A stretch of DNA of 48,927 bases from an uncultured Acidimicrobiales bacterium (GTDB lineage: Bacteria; Actinomycetota; Acidimicrobiia; Acidimicrobiales; UBA10347). The notes beneath the pieces were generated by a model. It saw only the letters and a list, made by a program, of their open reading frames with translations, ran no database searches and was not told where the DNA came from. The position numbers and the translations under genes are program-made. The stretch's first letter is position 1. Each line of letters begins with the position of its first letter. Of the stretch, positions 17,028 to 25,076 are shown piece by piece. The DNA lies in assembly GCA_937991435.1 (NCBI GenBank), contig CALKPY010000010.1, positions 1 through 48,927 on the forward strand, in the 5' to 3' direction.

Positions 17028-18149
17028 ATGATGAAGACACTGATCCGTCGTGTGACGGTGATCGCTGCCATAGTGGCATGCGCGGCATTGATGGCCACAT
17101 CGCTGCCGGCAGATGCTGGGCCGACGCTCAAGCGCGTGCCAAACCCAGAGCTCACCACGAGACTGCCACCCAATCGAATTCTGTCGTTTGGTGATTCGTT
17201 TGCGTCTGGTCAGTCAGTCGGCGACTACGAGCCCGGTACCGATGCCATTGGCACCGAAGCTGGCTCGAATACCTGTCACCGTTCCGAAAATGCGTTTGGG
17301 CCGCGCATCAACGATGCGCTCAACCAGCGACTCGTCACGAGCATCAACTTGGCTCGCCCAATCACTCGCCCTCGACCACGCTGGTACCCGCTTGAGGACT
17401 TTGTTGCTTGCAGCGGTGCAACCGCGGACAACATCACCTATCTCGATCAGTTCCCGGATCCTTTGCCGGGCTCTGGTTCGGCACCGTCGCTGCAACAATT
17501 CGCCCAACTCGACATGGTTGACCCCATCAAGGCGGGCGGATTCGGCATTGCGACAGTCACCATTGGTACCAATGACCTCGGCTATTCGTCGGTGCTCCTC
17601 GATTGCGGTTTCACGACCCCGGTTGCAGAGAACTGCTTTGACTACCCCGGGCATGGCAACGACCTGATTCTCAACTTCGATGATTATCTACCGGCGCTCG
17701 AACAGGAGCTCATCGATACCTACACCGCGATCCGAAATCACGTCGAGCCCGCGACGGCGTTTCGTCCTGCCGGCAAGATGGCGGTTTTTGTGCCGAGCTA
17801 CATGCAGTTGTTCGCTGATGGTGCTGCCGACGAAGACTGCAAAGACGGCGACGGCGTTGGTTTGCTTACCGGCACCTATATCAACGCGGCAGAACGTGCG
17901 TGGATGAACGACGCTGCCCTGGCGCTCAATGCGACGATCAAGGCCGCGACCGAGGCTGTGCCTGGTGTGTTCTACGTGTCGCTCGACGAGCACTTCGAAG
18001 GGCGTCGCATTTGCGATCCGAACCCGGCCATTTTGTCGCTCAACGTGGGCGCAGGCTCGGATCTGTTCGAGTCTGCACATCCCAACCGGCTTGGTCATGA
18101 CATTGCCCTCAAGGTCGTTGTCGATGCGATTGATGCCGCTGGCTACTGA
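17028..18149 (+). CDS. Secreted SGNH/GDSL-family esterase or lipase
   Basis: A 373-residue exported hydrolase. The signal peptide is about residues 1-30 (MMKTLIRR, hydrophobic core, cleavage near ADA). Block I is ILSFGDSFASGQ with nucleophile Ser57. The ACSGATADNI segment, typical of actinobacterial SGNH hydrolases, carries the block II Gly. Block III is GTNDLG. Block V is ESAHPNRLGH, where the catalytic His is present but the usual Asp three residues before it is Glu. Several cysteine pairs suggest disulfides. It would release acyl groups from lipids or polymers outside the cell. ATG 17028 follows an AGGGG ribosome site; a second ATG is adjacent. Confidence 0.88.
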   Translation: MMKTLIRRVTVIAAIVACAALMATSLPADAGPTLKRVPNPELTTRLPPNRILSFGDSFASGQSVGDYEPGTDAIGTEAGSNTCHRSENAFGPRINDALNQRLVTSINLARPITRPRPRWYPLEDFVACSGATADNITYLDQFPDPLPGSGSAPSLQQFAQLDMVDPIKAGGFGIATVTIGTNDLGYSSVLLDCGFTTPVAENCFDYPGHGNDLILNFDDYLPALEQELIDTYTAIRNHVEPATAFRPAGKMAVFVPSYMQLFADGAADEDCKDGDGVGLLTGTYINAAERAWMNDAALALNATIKAATEAVPGVFYVSLDEHFEGRRICDPNPAILSLNVGAGSDLFESAHPNRLGHDIALKVVVDAIDAAGY

Positions 18150-18186
18150 ACAACTGCCGGCTTGCTAGCCCGGTAGCAAAAACTCG

Positions 18187-18228
18187 ATGGCCACAGCCAT
18201 GCCGCCCAGCGGTGTTGGCTGTGGCCAT
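18187..18228. terminator. Bidirectional terminator between convergent genes
   Basis: A perfect 13-bp inverted repeat, ATGGCCACAGCCA (18187-18199) and TGGCTGTGGCCAT (18216-18228), with a 16-base loop. It lies between the esterase stop (18149) and the amidase stop (18252) and can terminate both. It separates the transport and peptidase region from the catabolic island. Confidence 0.85.
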
Positions 18229-18251
18229 TAGCGTTTTGGTGTTGCGTTCTG

Positions 18252-19703
18252 TCAGTTCGACACAGGCGCCCGGTGTGCAGCCCAGCCAATGGCTTGCTCA
18301 AGCTGGCTTCCCACGGCGATGAGCAGATCTTCGCGGCCATAGGCGGCGACGAGTTGCACGCCGATTGGTAGACCGTCATTGGTGAACCCAGCCGGAATCG
18401 ACAGTGCCGGCTGACCCGTGACATTGAACACCGACGTGAACACCGCGTACGGAATCGAACCGAGCTGTGCCCGGAAAGGCTCGTCGGCCGTGGCAGCTAA
18501 CTCGCCGATCTGCGCAGGCGGAAGCGCGGTCGTCGGCGTGAGCAACAGATCGTGGCCGCCAGTCAAGCCCGAAGCGCCGTCGCCGTCGCCCCACCATGAC
18601 AGCATCTCGCGGCGCATGGCAGACACGGTTGCCTGGGCCTGCATGACCTGCACGCCGGTGATGCCAGCGCCCATCTCTGCGATCTGCCAAGTGCCAGGCT
18701 CGACATCGTCGGCGGTGAGTTCCCTGCCGAGGCGGTGTCCTAGTGCTGCCAACTGGGTTCGGGTTCCGACCATTGACAGCAGCCCGTAGGCCGGCTCGCT
18801 GCGATGCAGCGGGGCAGGGGAATCTTCGCTGGTCACGTTGTGACCGAGCGAGTCGAGTAGGGCCGCGACACGGCGTACGGCGGCGACGAGTGTTGGGTCG
18901 ACATCGATGTCGTCTCGCGCCTGTGTGGTGAAACCAATTCGTTGCGGGCCAGGCGGCTTGTCCAGAAAAGAGGCGAACGGCGCCCCCGGATCTGGCGCTA
19001 CGACACCGTCGCCAGGGAACGGTCCGCTGGTGGAATCGAGCACTGTGGCTGCGTCGCGCATGGTATGGCACACCACGTGTTGCACTGAGTTGCTCCACTC
19101 GTCTTGCAGTGGGCCCATCGACATACGACCCCGGCTTGGTTTGAGCCCGACTAGATGATTGTGCGCCGCCGGAATGCGGATCGAACCGCCGCCATCTGAC
19201 GCGTTGGCAATCGAGGTCATGCCCGCTGCTACCGACGCAGCCGCTCCGCCGCTGGACCCGCCAGCGCTGTGGGTCAGCTTCCACGGATTGCGTGTTGGGC
19301 CACAGGCAAGAGGCTCTGTCGTCGCGGCGAGTCCGAGTTCGGCGGTGTTGGTGCGACCTACGATCACGAAGCCAGCCTGGCGGTAGCGCTTGACGAGGTT
19401 CGAGTCTTCGGTGTGGCAGTAGTTGGCGTCTCGCAGCGCCTTGACCCCAAGATGCCAGGGATCGCCAGCGCTTGATGGCCACAAGTCCTTGAGCGTGATT
19501 GGCACCCCTCGAAATGGTCCGTCGGGAAGCTCGCCGGCGGCTTCGGCTCGGGCCTTTTCGAAGCGCGGGTGAATGACCGCGTTGATCTCACCGTCGCGAG
19601 CTTCGATGCGAGCAATGGCGGCGTCGACAAGTTCGAGCGGCGAAGCCTGACCGGTGCGAACCAGTTCGGCTTCGGCGACCGCGTCGAGTGGCCGGTCGCT
19701 CAT
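18252..19703 (-). CDS. Amidase signature family hydrolase
   Basis: A 483-residue amidase signature enzyme that hydrolyses a C-N amide bond. The Ser-cisSer-Lys triad is visible: Lys72 in ITLKDLW, Ser150 in [10 protein letters not shown] and Ser174 in GGGSIRIPA, spaced as in the family. The C-terminus has [16 protein letters not shown], also typical. Substrates in this family range from fatty amides to aryl amides and cannot be narrowed here. It is the third gene of an operon with an SDR and an acyl-CoA synthetase (ATGA overlap with the SDR stop) under the palindrome at 22174-22194. An amide-linked acyl substrate whose acid is then activated by the synthetase is a reasonable guess. Confidence 0.9.
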   Translation of the reverse strand: MSDRPLDAVAEAELVRTGQASPLELVDAAIARIEARDGEINAVIHPRFEKARAEAAGELPDGPFRGVPITLKDLWPSSAGDPWHLGVKALRDANYCHTEDSNLVKRYRQAGFVIVGRTNTAELGLAATTEPLACGPTRNPWKLTHSAGGSSGGAAASVAAGMTSIANASDGGGSIRIPAAHNHLVGLKPSRGRMSMGPLQDEWSNSVQHVVCHTMRDAATVLDSTSGPFPGDGVVAPDPGAPFASFLDKPPGPQRIGFTTQARDDIDVDPTLVAAVRRVAALLDSLGHNVTSEDSPAPLHRSEPAYGLLSMVGTRTQLAALGHRLGRELTADDVEPGTWQIAEMGAGITGVQVMQAQATVSAMRREMLSWWGDGDGASGLTGGHDLLLTPTTALPPAQIGELAATADEPFRAQLGSIPYAVFTSVFNVTGQPALSIPAGFTNDGLPIGVQLVAAYGREDLLIAVGSQLEQAIGWAAHRAPVSN

Positions 19704-20479
19704 GCGAGTGTTGCTCCGTCGACCCGCAGGTACTCGCCGTTGACGTAGCGGGCGTCGTCACTGGCTAAGAACGCCACCGCATCGGCCACCGTCTCGGGCA
19801 TGCCGAAGTCGCCGAGGGGTGTCATGCGAGCAAGGATTTCGTAATCGACCTCGCTGGGCAGTGCCACGTCAGACGTCATGTTGGTGGTGATGCCGCCGGG
19901 GGCAACAGCGTTGACTCGCATGCCTCGCTTGGCGTATTCCATAGCGAGGGACTTGGTCAACATGAGCACGCCGCCTTTCGATGCCCCGTAAGCGGTGAAC
20001 CATGGGTGGCCCGAGAGCGACGCTGTTGACGCGGCGTTGACGATATTGCCCTTGGTCTCGACGAGGTGAGGGATTGCTTCGCGACAGACCAGGAACAATC
20101 CGGTCAGGTTCACGCCGATGATTCGGTTCCACTGTTCGAGGGTTTCTTCGTGGCTGTTGGCGGTGCCGATAATTCCGGCCATATTCACAACGACATCGAG
20201 CCGTTCGTGGTGTGCGATGAGTTGGGCAAACAGTGACTTCACATCAGCTTCTGCGCTGATGTCGCATGGCACAGCGATCGCAGCTTGTTCGTCGCCAAGT
20301 GTGGTGCGCACGTCAGCGAGCACCTTGGCCAAACCGTCTTCGTCGACATCGCTGAGTGCCAGTCGGCTTCCTTCGGCAGCGAGTCGACGGGCGCACGCAG
20401 CCCCAATGCCGTTGGCGGCCCCGGTCACGAGTGCGACCTTGCCGTTGAATCGGCGAACGCCGGGATCAGAGATGGTCAT
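19700..20479 (-). CDS. Short-chain dehydrogenase/reductase
   Basis: A 259-residue classical SDR that interconverts an alcohol and a ketone with NAD(P). The cofactor motif TGAANGIG is at residues 19-26. The active site is Ser151-area (NAASTASLSG), Tyr164 and Lys168 (YGASKGG). An Asp at the end of beta-2 (LALSDVDE) favours NAD over NADP. The C-terminus VNGEYLRVDGA is typical. In the acyl-CoA context it may act as a 3-hydroxyacyl-CoA or hydroxysteroid dehydrogenase. It lies between the synthetase (nine-base gap) and the amidase (ATGA overlap). Confidence 0.88.
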   Translation of the reverse strand: MTISDPGVRRFNGKVALVTGAANGIGAACARRLAAEGSRLALSDVDEDGLAKVLADVRTTLGDEQAAIAVPCDISAEADVKSLFAQLIAHHERLDVVVNMAGIIGTANSHEETLEQWNRIIGVNLTGLFLVCREAIPHLVETKGNIVNAASTASLSGHPWFTAYGASKGGVLMLTKSLAMEYAKRGMRVNAVAPGGITTNMTSDVALPSEVDYEILARMTPLGDFGMPETVADAVAFLASDDARYVNGEYLRVDGATLA

Positions 20480-20488
20480 AGCGGTACC

Positions 20489-22108
20489 TCACAGGGACGG
20501 CGGGGAGATTGGAGTGTCAGCGCCAAGCGTTGCGCACGCATGGGCGCGAGCCCACACAACATCGGGTTTGCCAACGGCGGTGTGTTCGATCTTGGCGAAC
20601 ACGAGATCGCGGGGCACCTTGTAGCCAGCGATGTGCTCGCGGCAGTGCACCTGGAGTTCTTCGAGCGTGAGGTCGCTGGCGGTCTCGACAATCGCCACGA
20701 CGCGAGCCCCCCACCGCTCATCGGGCACGCTGGTGACCAGCACGTCGTGCACCGCCGGGTGGGTGCGACATGCCGCTTCGACTTCTTCAGGGTGAATCTT
20801 CTCGCCGCCAGAGTTGATTGTTGCCGAACCTCGGCCAAGCAGCTGCACCCGGCCGTCTTCGCCACGGATCGCCCAGTCGCCCGACATGACCCAGCGGTCG
20901 CCGTTCGCGTCGGTGCGGAAGGTCTTTGCCGTCGCTTCTGGTTGGTTCAAGTAGCCGATAGGGATACGCCCGGTGCCGGCGAGGATCCCCGGCTCGCCGA
21001 CGGCAACTGGTTCCAACGTTTCGGGGTCGAGTACCTCGGTGCCGGGGCGCACGTTGAAGAACGAACCGCCTTCGTCAACCGAACTATTAGCGCCCGTTCC
21101 CACCGTGCCGGTCTCAGAGGAGCCGAATCCGTCACTGAGAATCTTGCCCGGGAACACTTCGGCCAGCTGCTCTCGTGTAGCAGGTGAAATCATGGCGCCG
21201 CCGTTCGACACCGCGAACAAATTGGGAAGCTCGCGAGGATCGCGGCGCTGTTCGGCGATGAGGGGCAACGCCATTGCATCGCCGATGAGCGACATGGTCT
21301 GGGCCCCCTCAGCATCGGCGAGATCTAGCAGCGTTGCGGCATCGAATGGTCGATCGCAGTACACGATGGCCTTGCCGCCGGTGAACAGGCTGATCATGGT
21401 GACCCACTGGCCAGCTGCATGCATGAGCGGCGCCGTCGCCACCATCGTCATGGGCATTGGCGGAGCGGTGGCGTTGACGATGATCTGTTCGGGTTCGCTG
21501 ATCGGCTCGAGGTAGTTGCCGCCACCCATCGCCGCGAAAAAGATGTCGACATGGCGCCACATGACGCCTTTGGGAAGCCCCGTGGTGCCGCCGGTGTACA
21601 GCACATACAGGTCGTCGGCGGACCGTGACGTGCCGAAGTTGCGGGTCTGGGGTTGATCGGCGAGGGCAGCTTCGTAGCTGAGCGCTTCGAAGCTCGGTGC
21701 CGCGTTGGTGCCATCTGAGATCAACACGTAGGTGGTCGTGGCGGGGAACTCGGGGGCCAACTCATTGAGCACCGGTACAAAGCACGCTTCGGCGATCATC
21801 GCCACGAGCTGTGCGTCGGCCCAAACGTGTCGCAATTCGGCGGCAACGTAGCGATAGTTCACATTGATTGGAACGGCCGAAAGTTTCCAACACGCGAGCA
21901 GCGCCTCAACATGCTCGGCTCGGTTGTGGGTGTAGACGCCGACGCGGTCACCAGCGCTGACCCCTGAGGCTTGTAAATGATGAGCCAGCCGATTTGCCCG
22001 ACCTTCGAGATCGGCCCTTGTGTGACAGACCTCGCCGGCGACAAGGCACACATGTTCAGGCCCCGCATCGGCGAGCGCTTCCCACATGCTGGCGAGCTGA
22101 AACTCCAC
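20489..22108 (-). CDS. Acyl-CoA synthetase (AMP-forming), FadD19/FadD17-like
   Basis: A 539-residue ANL-superfamily ligase that activates a carboxylic acid to its CoA thioester through an acyl-adenylate. Motifs: YTGGTTGLPKGVMWRH (P-loop), SDGFGSSETG (A5), GRGSATINSGGEKIHPEEVE (A7-A8), and the catalytic Lys in VGKPDVVWA. These segments closely resemble mycobacterial FadD19, as I recall it, which activates sterol side chains. GTG at 22108 is chosen because GGAAGG precedes it and similarity begins there; an upstream ATG at 22171 would add 21 unrelated residues. First gene of the leftward operon behind the palindrome at 22174-22194. A substrate with a branched or steroid side chain is inferred, not shown. 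Confidence 0.88.
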   Translation of the reverse strand: MEFQLASMWEALADAGPEHVCLVAGEVCHTRADLEGRANRLAHHLQASGVSAGDRVGVYTHNRAEHVEALLACWKLSAVPINVNYRYVAAELRHVWADAQLVAMIAEACFVPVLNELAPEFPATTTYVLISDGTNAAPSFEALSYEAALADQPQTRNFGTSRSADDLYVLYTGGTTGLPKGVMWRHVDIFFAAMGGGNYLEPISEPEQIIVNATAPPMPMTMVATAPLMHAAGQWVTMISLFTGGKAIVYCDRPFDAATLLDLADAEGAQTMSLIGDAMALPLIAEQRRDPRELPNLFAVSNGGAMISPATREQLAEVFPGKILSDGFGSSETGTVGTGANSSVDEGGSFFNVRPGTEVLDPETLEPVAVGEPGILAGTGRIPIGYLNQPEATAKTFRTDANGDRWVMSGDWAIRGEDGRVQLLGRGSATINSGGEKIHPEEVEAACRTHPAVHDVLVTSVPDERWGARVVAIVETASDLTLEELQVHCREHIAGYKVPRDLVFAKIEHTAVGKPDVVWARAHACATLGADTPISPPSL

Positions 22109-22173
22109 GGCGTTTTGCCTTCCCCTGTCGATCGGCGGGGCGTCTCGGGCCCGGCGCGGCGACATTACCACCC

Positions 22174-22194
22174 AATCTGACGAACCGTCAGATT
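22174..22194. promoter_or_regulatory. Palindromic operator, site A
   Basis: Nine-base arms AATCTGACG and CGTCAGATT around AAC, a perfect palindrome identical in all 21 bases to site B. It lies between divergent operons: 18 nt before the deazaflavin reductase ATG (22213) and 65 nt before the synthetase GTG (22108). Size and symmetry are typical of TetR-family operators. Confidence 0.8.
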
Positions 22195-22212
22195 CGATCT
22201 ACTCTGATCACG

Positions 22213-22683
22213 ATGCGTAAAAGTCAGAAGAACGAGCCGTTTGAAACGCCAAGCCATAGCCAGATTTTGGAGTGGACGCCCGCCCATGTACAGATGATGG
22301 AAACCACCACCGACGACGCCGTTTGGCTCGCCGCGGGCATGGAGCATGTGCTGATCACCACGATCGGCCGCAAGTCAGGCAACACCCACAAGACGCCGCT
22401 TCCGTACTGGCTTGACGAGGGCGACAATCGCATCGTGGTGGCATCGTTCGCTGGCGCGCCCAAGCATCCGTCGTGGTACTACAACCTTGCCGACAAGGCG
22501 GCGAACCCGACGATCAGCGTGCGCGAACGAGATCAGGTATGGGACAGCGATGCACAAGTACTCGTCGGCGGTGACTACGCGCACGTGTGGGCCGGGATTA
22601 CAAGTGACCGGCCGTTCTACATCGACTATCAGGCCAAAACCGAACGACGAATTCCGCTCGTGCGCCTACCGAAGCCCGAATAG
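22213..22683 (+). CDS. Deazaflavin (F420)-dependent nitroreductase-family protein
   Basis: A 156-residue single-domain protein of the Ddn / F420H2-dependent reductase type. It has the split-barrel core with the family features VLITTIGRKSGNTHKTPLPY, HPSWYYNLADKAANPTISV and a late DRPFYIDYQAKTERRIPLVRL. These small enzymes use reduced F420, a cofactor common in Actinobacteria, to reduce enones, quinones or nitro compounds. In this neighbourhood an enone or sterol ring is a possible substrate. The ATG at 22213 begins the conserved protein; the frame is open far upstream but antisense to the synthetase there. Divergent from the synthetase operon and 18 nt from operator site A. Confidence 0.85.
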   Translation: MRKSQKNEPFETPSHSQILEWTPAHVQMMETTTDDAVWLAAGMEHVLITTIGRKSGNTHKTPLPYWLDEGDNRIVVASFAGAPKHPSWYYNLADKAANPTISVRERDQVWDSDAQVLVGGDYAHVWAGITSDRPFYIDYQAKTERRIPLVRLPKPE

Positions 22684-22688
22684 CCGTA

Positions 22689-22730
22689 TACCGCTAGCCC
22701 TGTACCGCTAGCGATGTATTTCTAGCCGTG
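22689..22730. repeat. Three imperfect 14-bp tandem repeats
   Basis: TACCGCTAGCCCTG, TACCGCTAGCGATG and TATTTCTAGCCGTG follow each other between the convergent reductase and ACAD genes. The third unit contains the ACAD stop codon. Function unknown. Confidence 0.6.
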
Positions 22731-23822
22731 TGCGATCAGGCGGCCGAGGCGCTCGAGATGGGTGCTGGCGTTGCCGAGGGTTGACGCGTATTGCATACCC
22801 CACAGAAACTGACGGTGCACCGGGTGGTCCGTGTCGGCGCCCAGGCCACCGTGTAGATGTTGCGCGCCAAGCACGACCTGTTGAGTGCCCTCGCTGGCCC
22901 AATAGGCAGCTGCCAGCGTGTCGGCTCGAGGGTCTTCGCCATGGTCGCATTGCCACGAAGCGTTGAGAACTGTGGTGCGTAGTGCCTCGGTCATGATGTA
23001 GCCGTCGGCAGCTCGCTGCGAGACCGCCTGGAAGGCAGACAGCGGCCGGTTGAACTGCTCGCGAGTCGAGACGTGTTCGGCCGCCAGCGCAACCGCACCT
23101 TCGGCCACACCCAACTGAATCGCGCAATGAGCGACCAGCGTGTGCCACACGAGCTGATCGAGCGCAGCGGCGTCGGTGATGATCCTTGCGGCGGGGATCA
23201 CCGTGTCGATCGTGAGGTGGCCTTGCGACTCGTGGTTCGTCGTCACCAGAGCTTCGATGTGAACACCTTCGGCTGAGGTCTCGACAAGGGCGACAACGTT
23301 CGCATCTTCGTGCCGGGCAGGCACGAGCACGTGTGTGGCCTGGCTCAGCGCCGCAACAGCAGGTTTGTCGCCGACGAGCCGCAGGCCGCCGTCGACGGTC
23401 GTTGCGGTGATGCCAGGAGTGAACGGATCGTTGCGGCCGGGCTCGGCGAGCGCTGCGGTGATGATGGATTCGCCCGCTACGAAGCGAGCCAGCAGCTCAG
23501 CCTCGGCGGGCAGGAAGTTCGCGATGCACCGAGCGGCCACAACTGCACAAGCCAATGGCACCGGGGCAACCCGGCGACCTTGCTGTTCGGTGATCAGGCA
23601 TAGCTCGACCATGCCCATACCGCTGCCAAGGTCGACGCCGCCGACAGTCTCGGGCAGGCACAAGCCGAGGAGCCCAGCGTCGGCCAAGGCCTGCCAGAGG
23701 TCTGCGTCGTGGCCGCCGTCGGCACATACATCGCGCACCCGTTCGGGGGTGGCCAAGTCGTCGAAGATCCGCGTTGCCAGGTCTTTGACGACCTGCTGTT
23801 CGTCGCTGAGGTCGAAGTTCAC
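22722..23822 (-). CDS. Acyl-CoA dehydrogenase, small-subunit type (pair 1)
   Basis: A 366-residue ACAD-fold protein starting MNFDLSDEQQ (GTG). The C-terminal QHLHGGLGADTDHPVHRQFLWG is the pattern of the second partner in heteromeric mycobacterial FadE enzymes. It has no Glu at the MCAD-376 position and ends without the GTxEIQ segment carried by its neighbour. Its GTG overlaps the stop of the large partner by four bases (GTGA), so the two should be made together and probably form an alpha2beta2 tetramer acting on a bulky acyl-CoA. Transcribed from operator site F. Confidence 0.88.
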   Translation of the reverse strand: MNFDLSDEQQVVKDLATRIFDDLATPERVRDVCADGGHDADLWQALADAGLLGLCLPETVGGVDLGSGMGMVELCLITEQQGRRVAPVPLACAVVAARCIANFLPAEAELLARFVAGESIITAALAEPGRNDPFTPGITATTVDGGLRLVGDKPAVAALSQATHVLVPARHEDANVVALVETSAEGVHIEALVTTNHESQGHLTIDTVIPAARIITDAAALDQLVWHTLVAHCAIQLGVAEGAVALAAEHVSTREQFNRPLSAFQAVSQRAADGYIMTEALRTTVLNASWQCDHGEDPRADTLAAAYWASEGTQQVVLGAQHLHGGLGADTDHPVHRQFLWGMQYASTLGNASTHLERLGRLIAHG

Positions 23823-25021
23823 TTGGGAAGGTCCTTCCAGGGGATGTCACGATCGGTCGATGGTTCGCGAGGTAGGCCGAGACCGAGCTCACCCATGATG
23901 TTTTGTTGCACTTCGTCAGTGCCGCCACCGAGCCGGATTGCATATTGATTCAAAAATGCCTGGTGCCACGATTCGTCATGCGGAGCATCGCTACCAGCGA
24001 GCATGCCTTGGGCGCCGAGCAGCGACATTGCCGAGTCAGTCGTAGACACCCAATGCCGCGCATAGGCGAGCTTCATGATCAGCGCCTCGCGGCCTGGCAT
24101 GCGCTTGTTCGCAATCGCCGTACGAAGCCGAAGGTTGAGAACACGCATGACTTCTGATCGGCTGTGCGCCCTGGCAAGCGCTTGGCGAACGAGCGGATCG
24201 TCGGCTCGACCCTGTTCTCTAGCCAGCTCGATTAGCCCCTCGACGCTCCAACCGGCTCCACCGCCCGCGATCGACGATCGTTCCGCAGTCAGTGTCGTAC
24301 GGGTGATCGCCCAACCATTGCCAACCTCGCCGACGACGTTCTCGACGGGAATCCGCACGTCGGTAAGAAACGTCTCGTTGAAATGTGCGTGACCGGTCAT
24401 CTGCACCAGTGGGCGTACCTCGATGCCGGGGTCGTTCATGTCAACAATGAAATAGGTGATGCCTTTGTGCTTGGGAACCGTCGGGTCGGTTCGTGCAAGC
24501 AAGATTCCGTATTGAGCGAACTGGCCAAGCGAGGTCCACACTTTTTGGCCGTTCACTACCCACTCGTCACCGTCGAGTTCGGCACGAGTGGCGAGGGCGG
24601 CGAGGTCGCTTCCGGCCCCGGGCTCAGAAAACAGCTGACACCACAGTTCGTCGCCGCGCAAAATCGCGGCGAGATGTTGTTGTTGTTTGGGCGTGCCGTG
24701 GGCCATCAGCGTCGGCGCCACCATGCCAACCGCGACGGTGAGTGGGCCGAGCGTCTGTTCAAAGCGCGACATCTCTTCGTTGAAGATCGAGGCTCGCAGC
24801 GACGATTCGCCGCGGCCGCCAAATGCTTCGGGCCAGCTGATGCCAGCCCAGCCATGCGCCTGCAGCGTCTTTTGCCAAGCCATGGCCGCTGCGACATGTT
24901 CGTCGAGCGGAAGCGCAACCGACGATTCGGTGCGTGGTGTGGCGTTGGCCAGTAGCCAGGTACGCGCAGCCGCGCGGAACTCGACGTTCTCTGGCGATTC
25001 AGTGATGTCCACTAGGTTCAA
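23819..25021 (-). CDS. Acyl-CoA dehydrogenase, large-subunit type (pair 1)
   Basis: A 400-residue ACAD. Visible features are WAGISWPEAFGGRGES near the N-terminus, CQLFSEPGAGSDLAALATRAE and VVNGQKVWTSLGQFAQYGILLARTD in the middle domain, and LGGGTDEVQQNIMGELGLGLPRE at the end. The MCAD-376 position is Gly, as in FadE26/FadE29-type enzymes, so the catalytic base must come from elsewhere in the fold. It is the first gene of a two-ACAD operon whose second gene encodes the small partner. Operator site F lies 19 nt upstream of the ATG. Confidence 0.9.
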   Translation of the reverse strand: MNLVDITESPENVEFRAAARTWLLANATPRTESSVALPLDEHVAAAMAWQKTLQAHGWAGISWPEAFGGRGESSLRASIFNEEMSRFEQTLGPLTVAVGMVAPTLMAHGTPKQQQHLAAILRGDELWCQLFSEPGAGSDLAALATRAELDGDEWVVNGQKVWTSLGQFAQYGILLARTDPTVPKHKGITYFIVDMNDPGIEVRPLVQMTGHAHFNETFLTDVRIPVENVVGEVGNGWAITRTTLTAERSSIAGGGAGWSVEGLIELAREQGRADDPLVRQALARAHSRSEVMRVLNLRLRTAIANKRMPGREALIMKLAYARHWVSTTDSAMSLLGAQGMLAGSDAPHDESWHQAFLNQYAIRLGGGTDEVQQNIMGELGLGLPREPSTDRDIPWKDLPK

Positions 25022-25040
25022 CGACGCACGGAAGTCGACA

Positions 25041-25061
25041 TGTCTGAAAGTGTGTCAGATC
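25041..25061. promoter_or_regulatory. Palindromic operator, site F
   Basis: TGTCTGA and TCAGATC around seven bases. The core TCTGA-N7-TCAGA matches the other sites but the outer positions are less symmetric. It sits in the 55-base gap between the AAA ATPase stop and the ACAD ATG, 19 nt before that ATG. Confidence 0.65.
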
Positions 25062-25076
25062 GCGGCGGTGTGGTCT

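Noticed and set aside
20285-21187. 300-codon open frame on the plus strand
   Set aside because: Antisense to the SDR and acyl-CoA synthetase genes, both with intact motifs; no domain visible in the frame.
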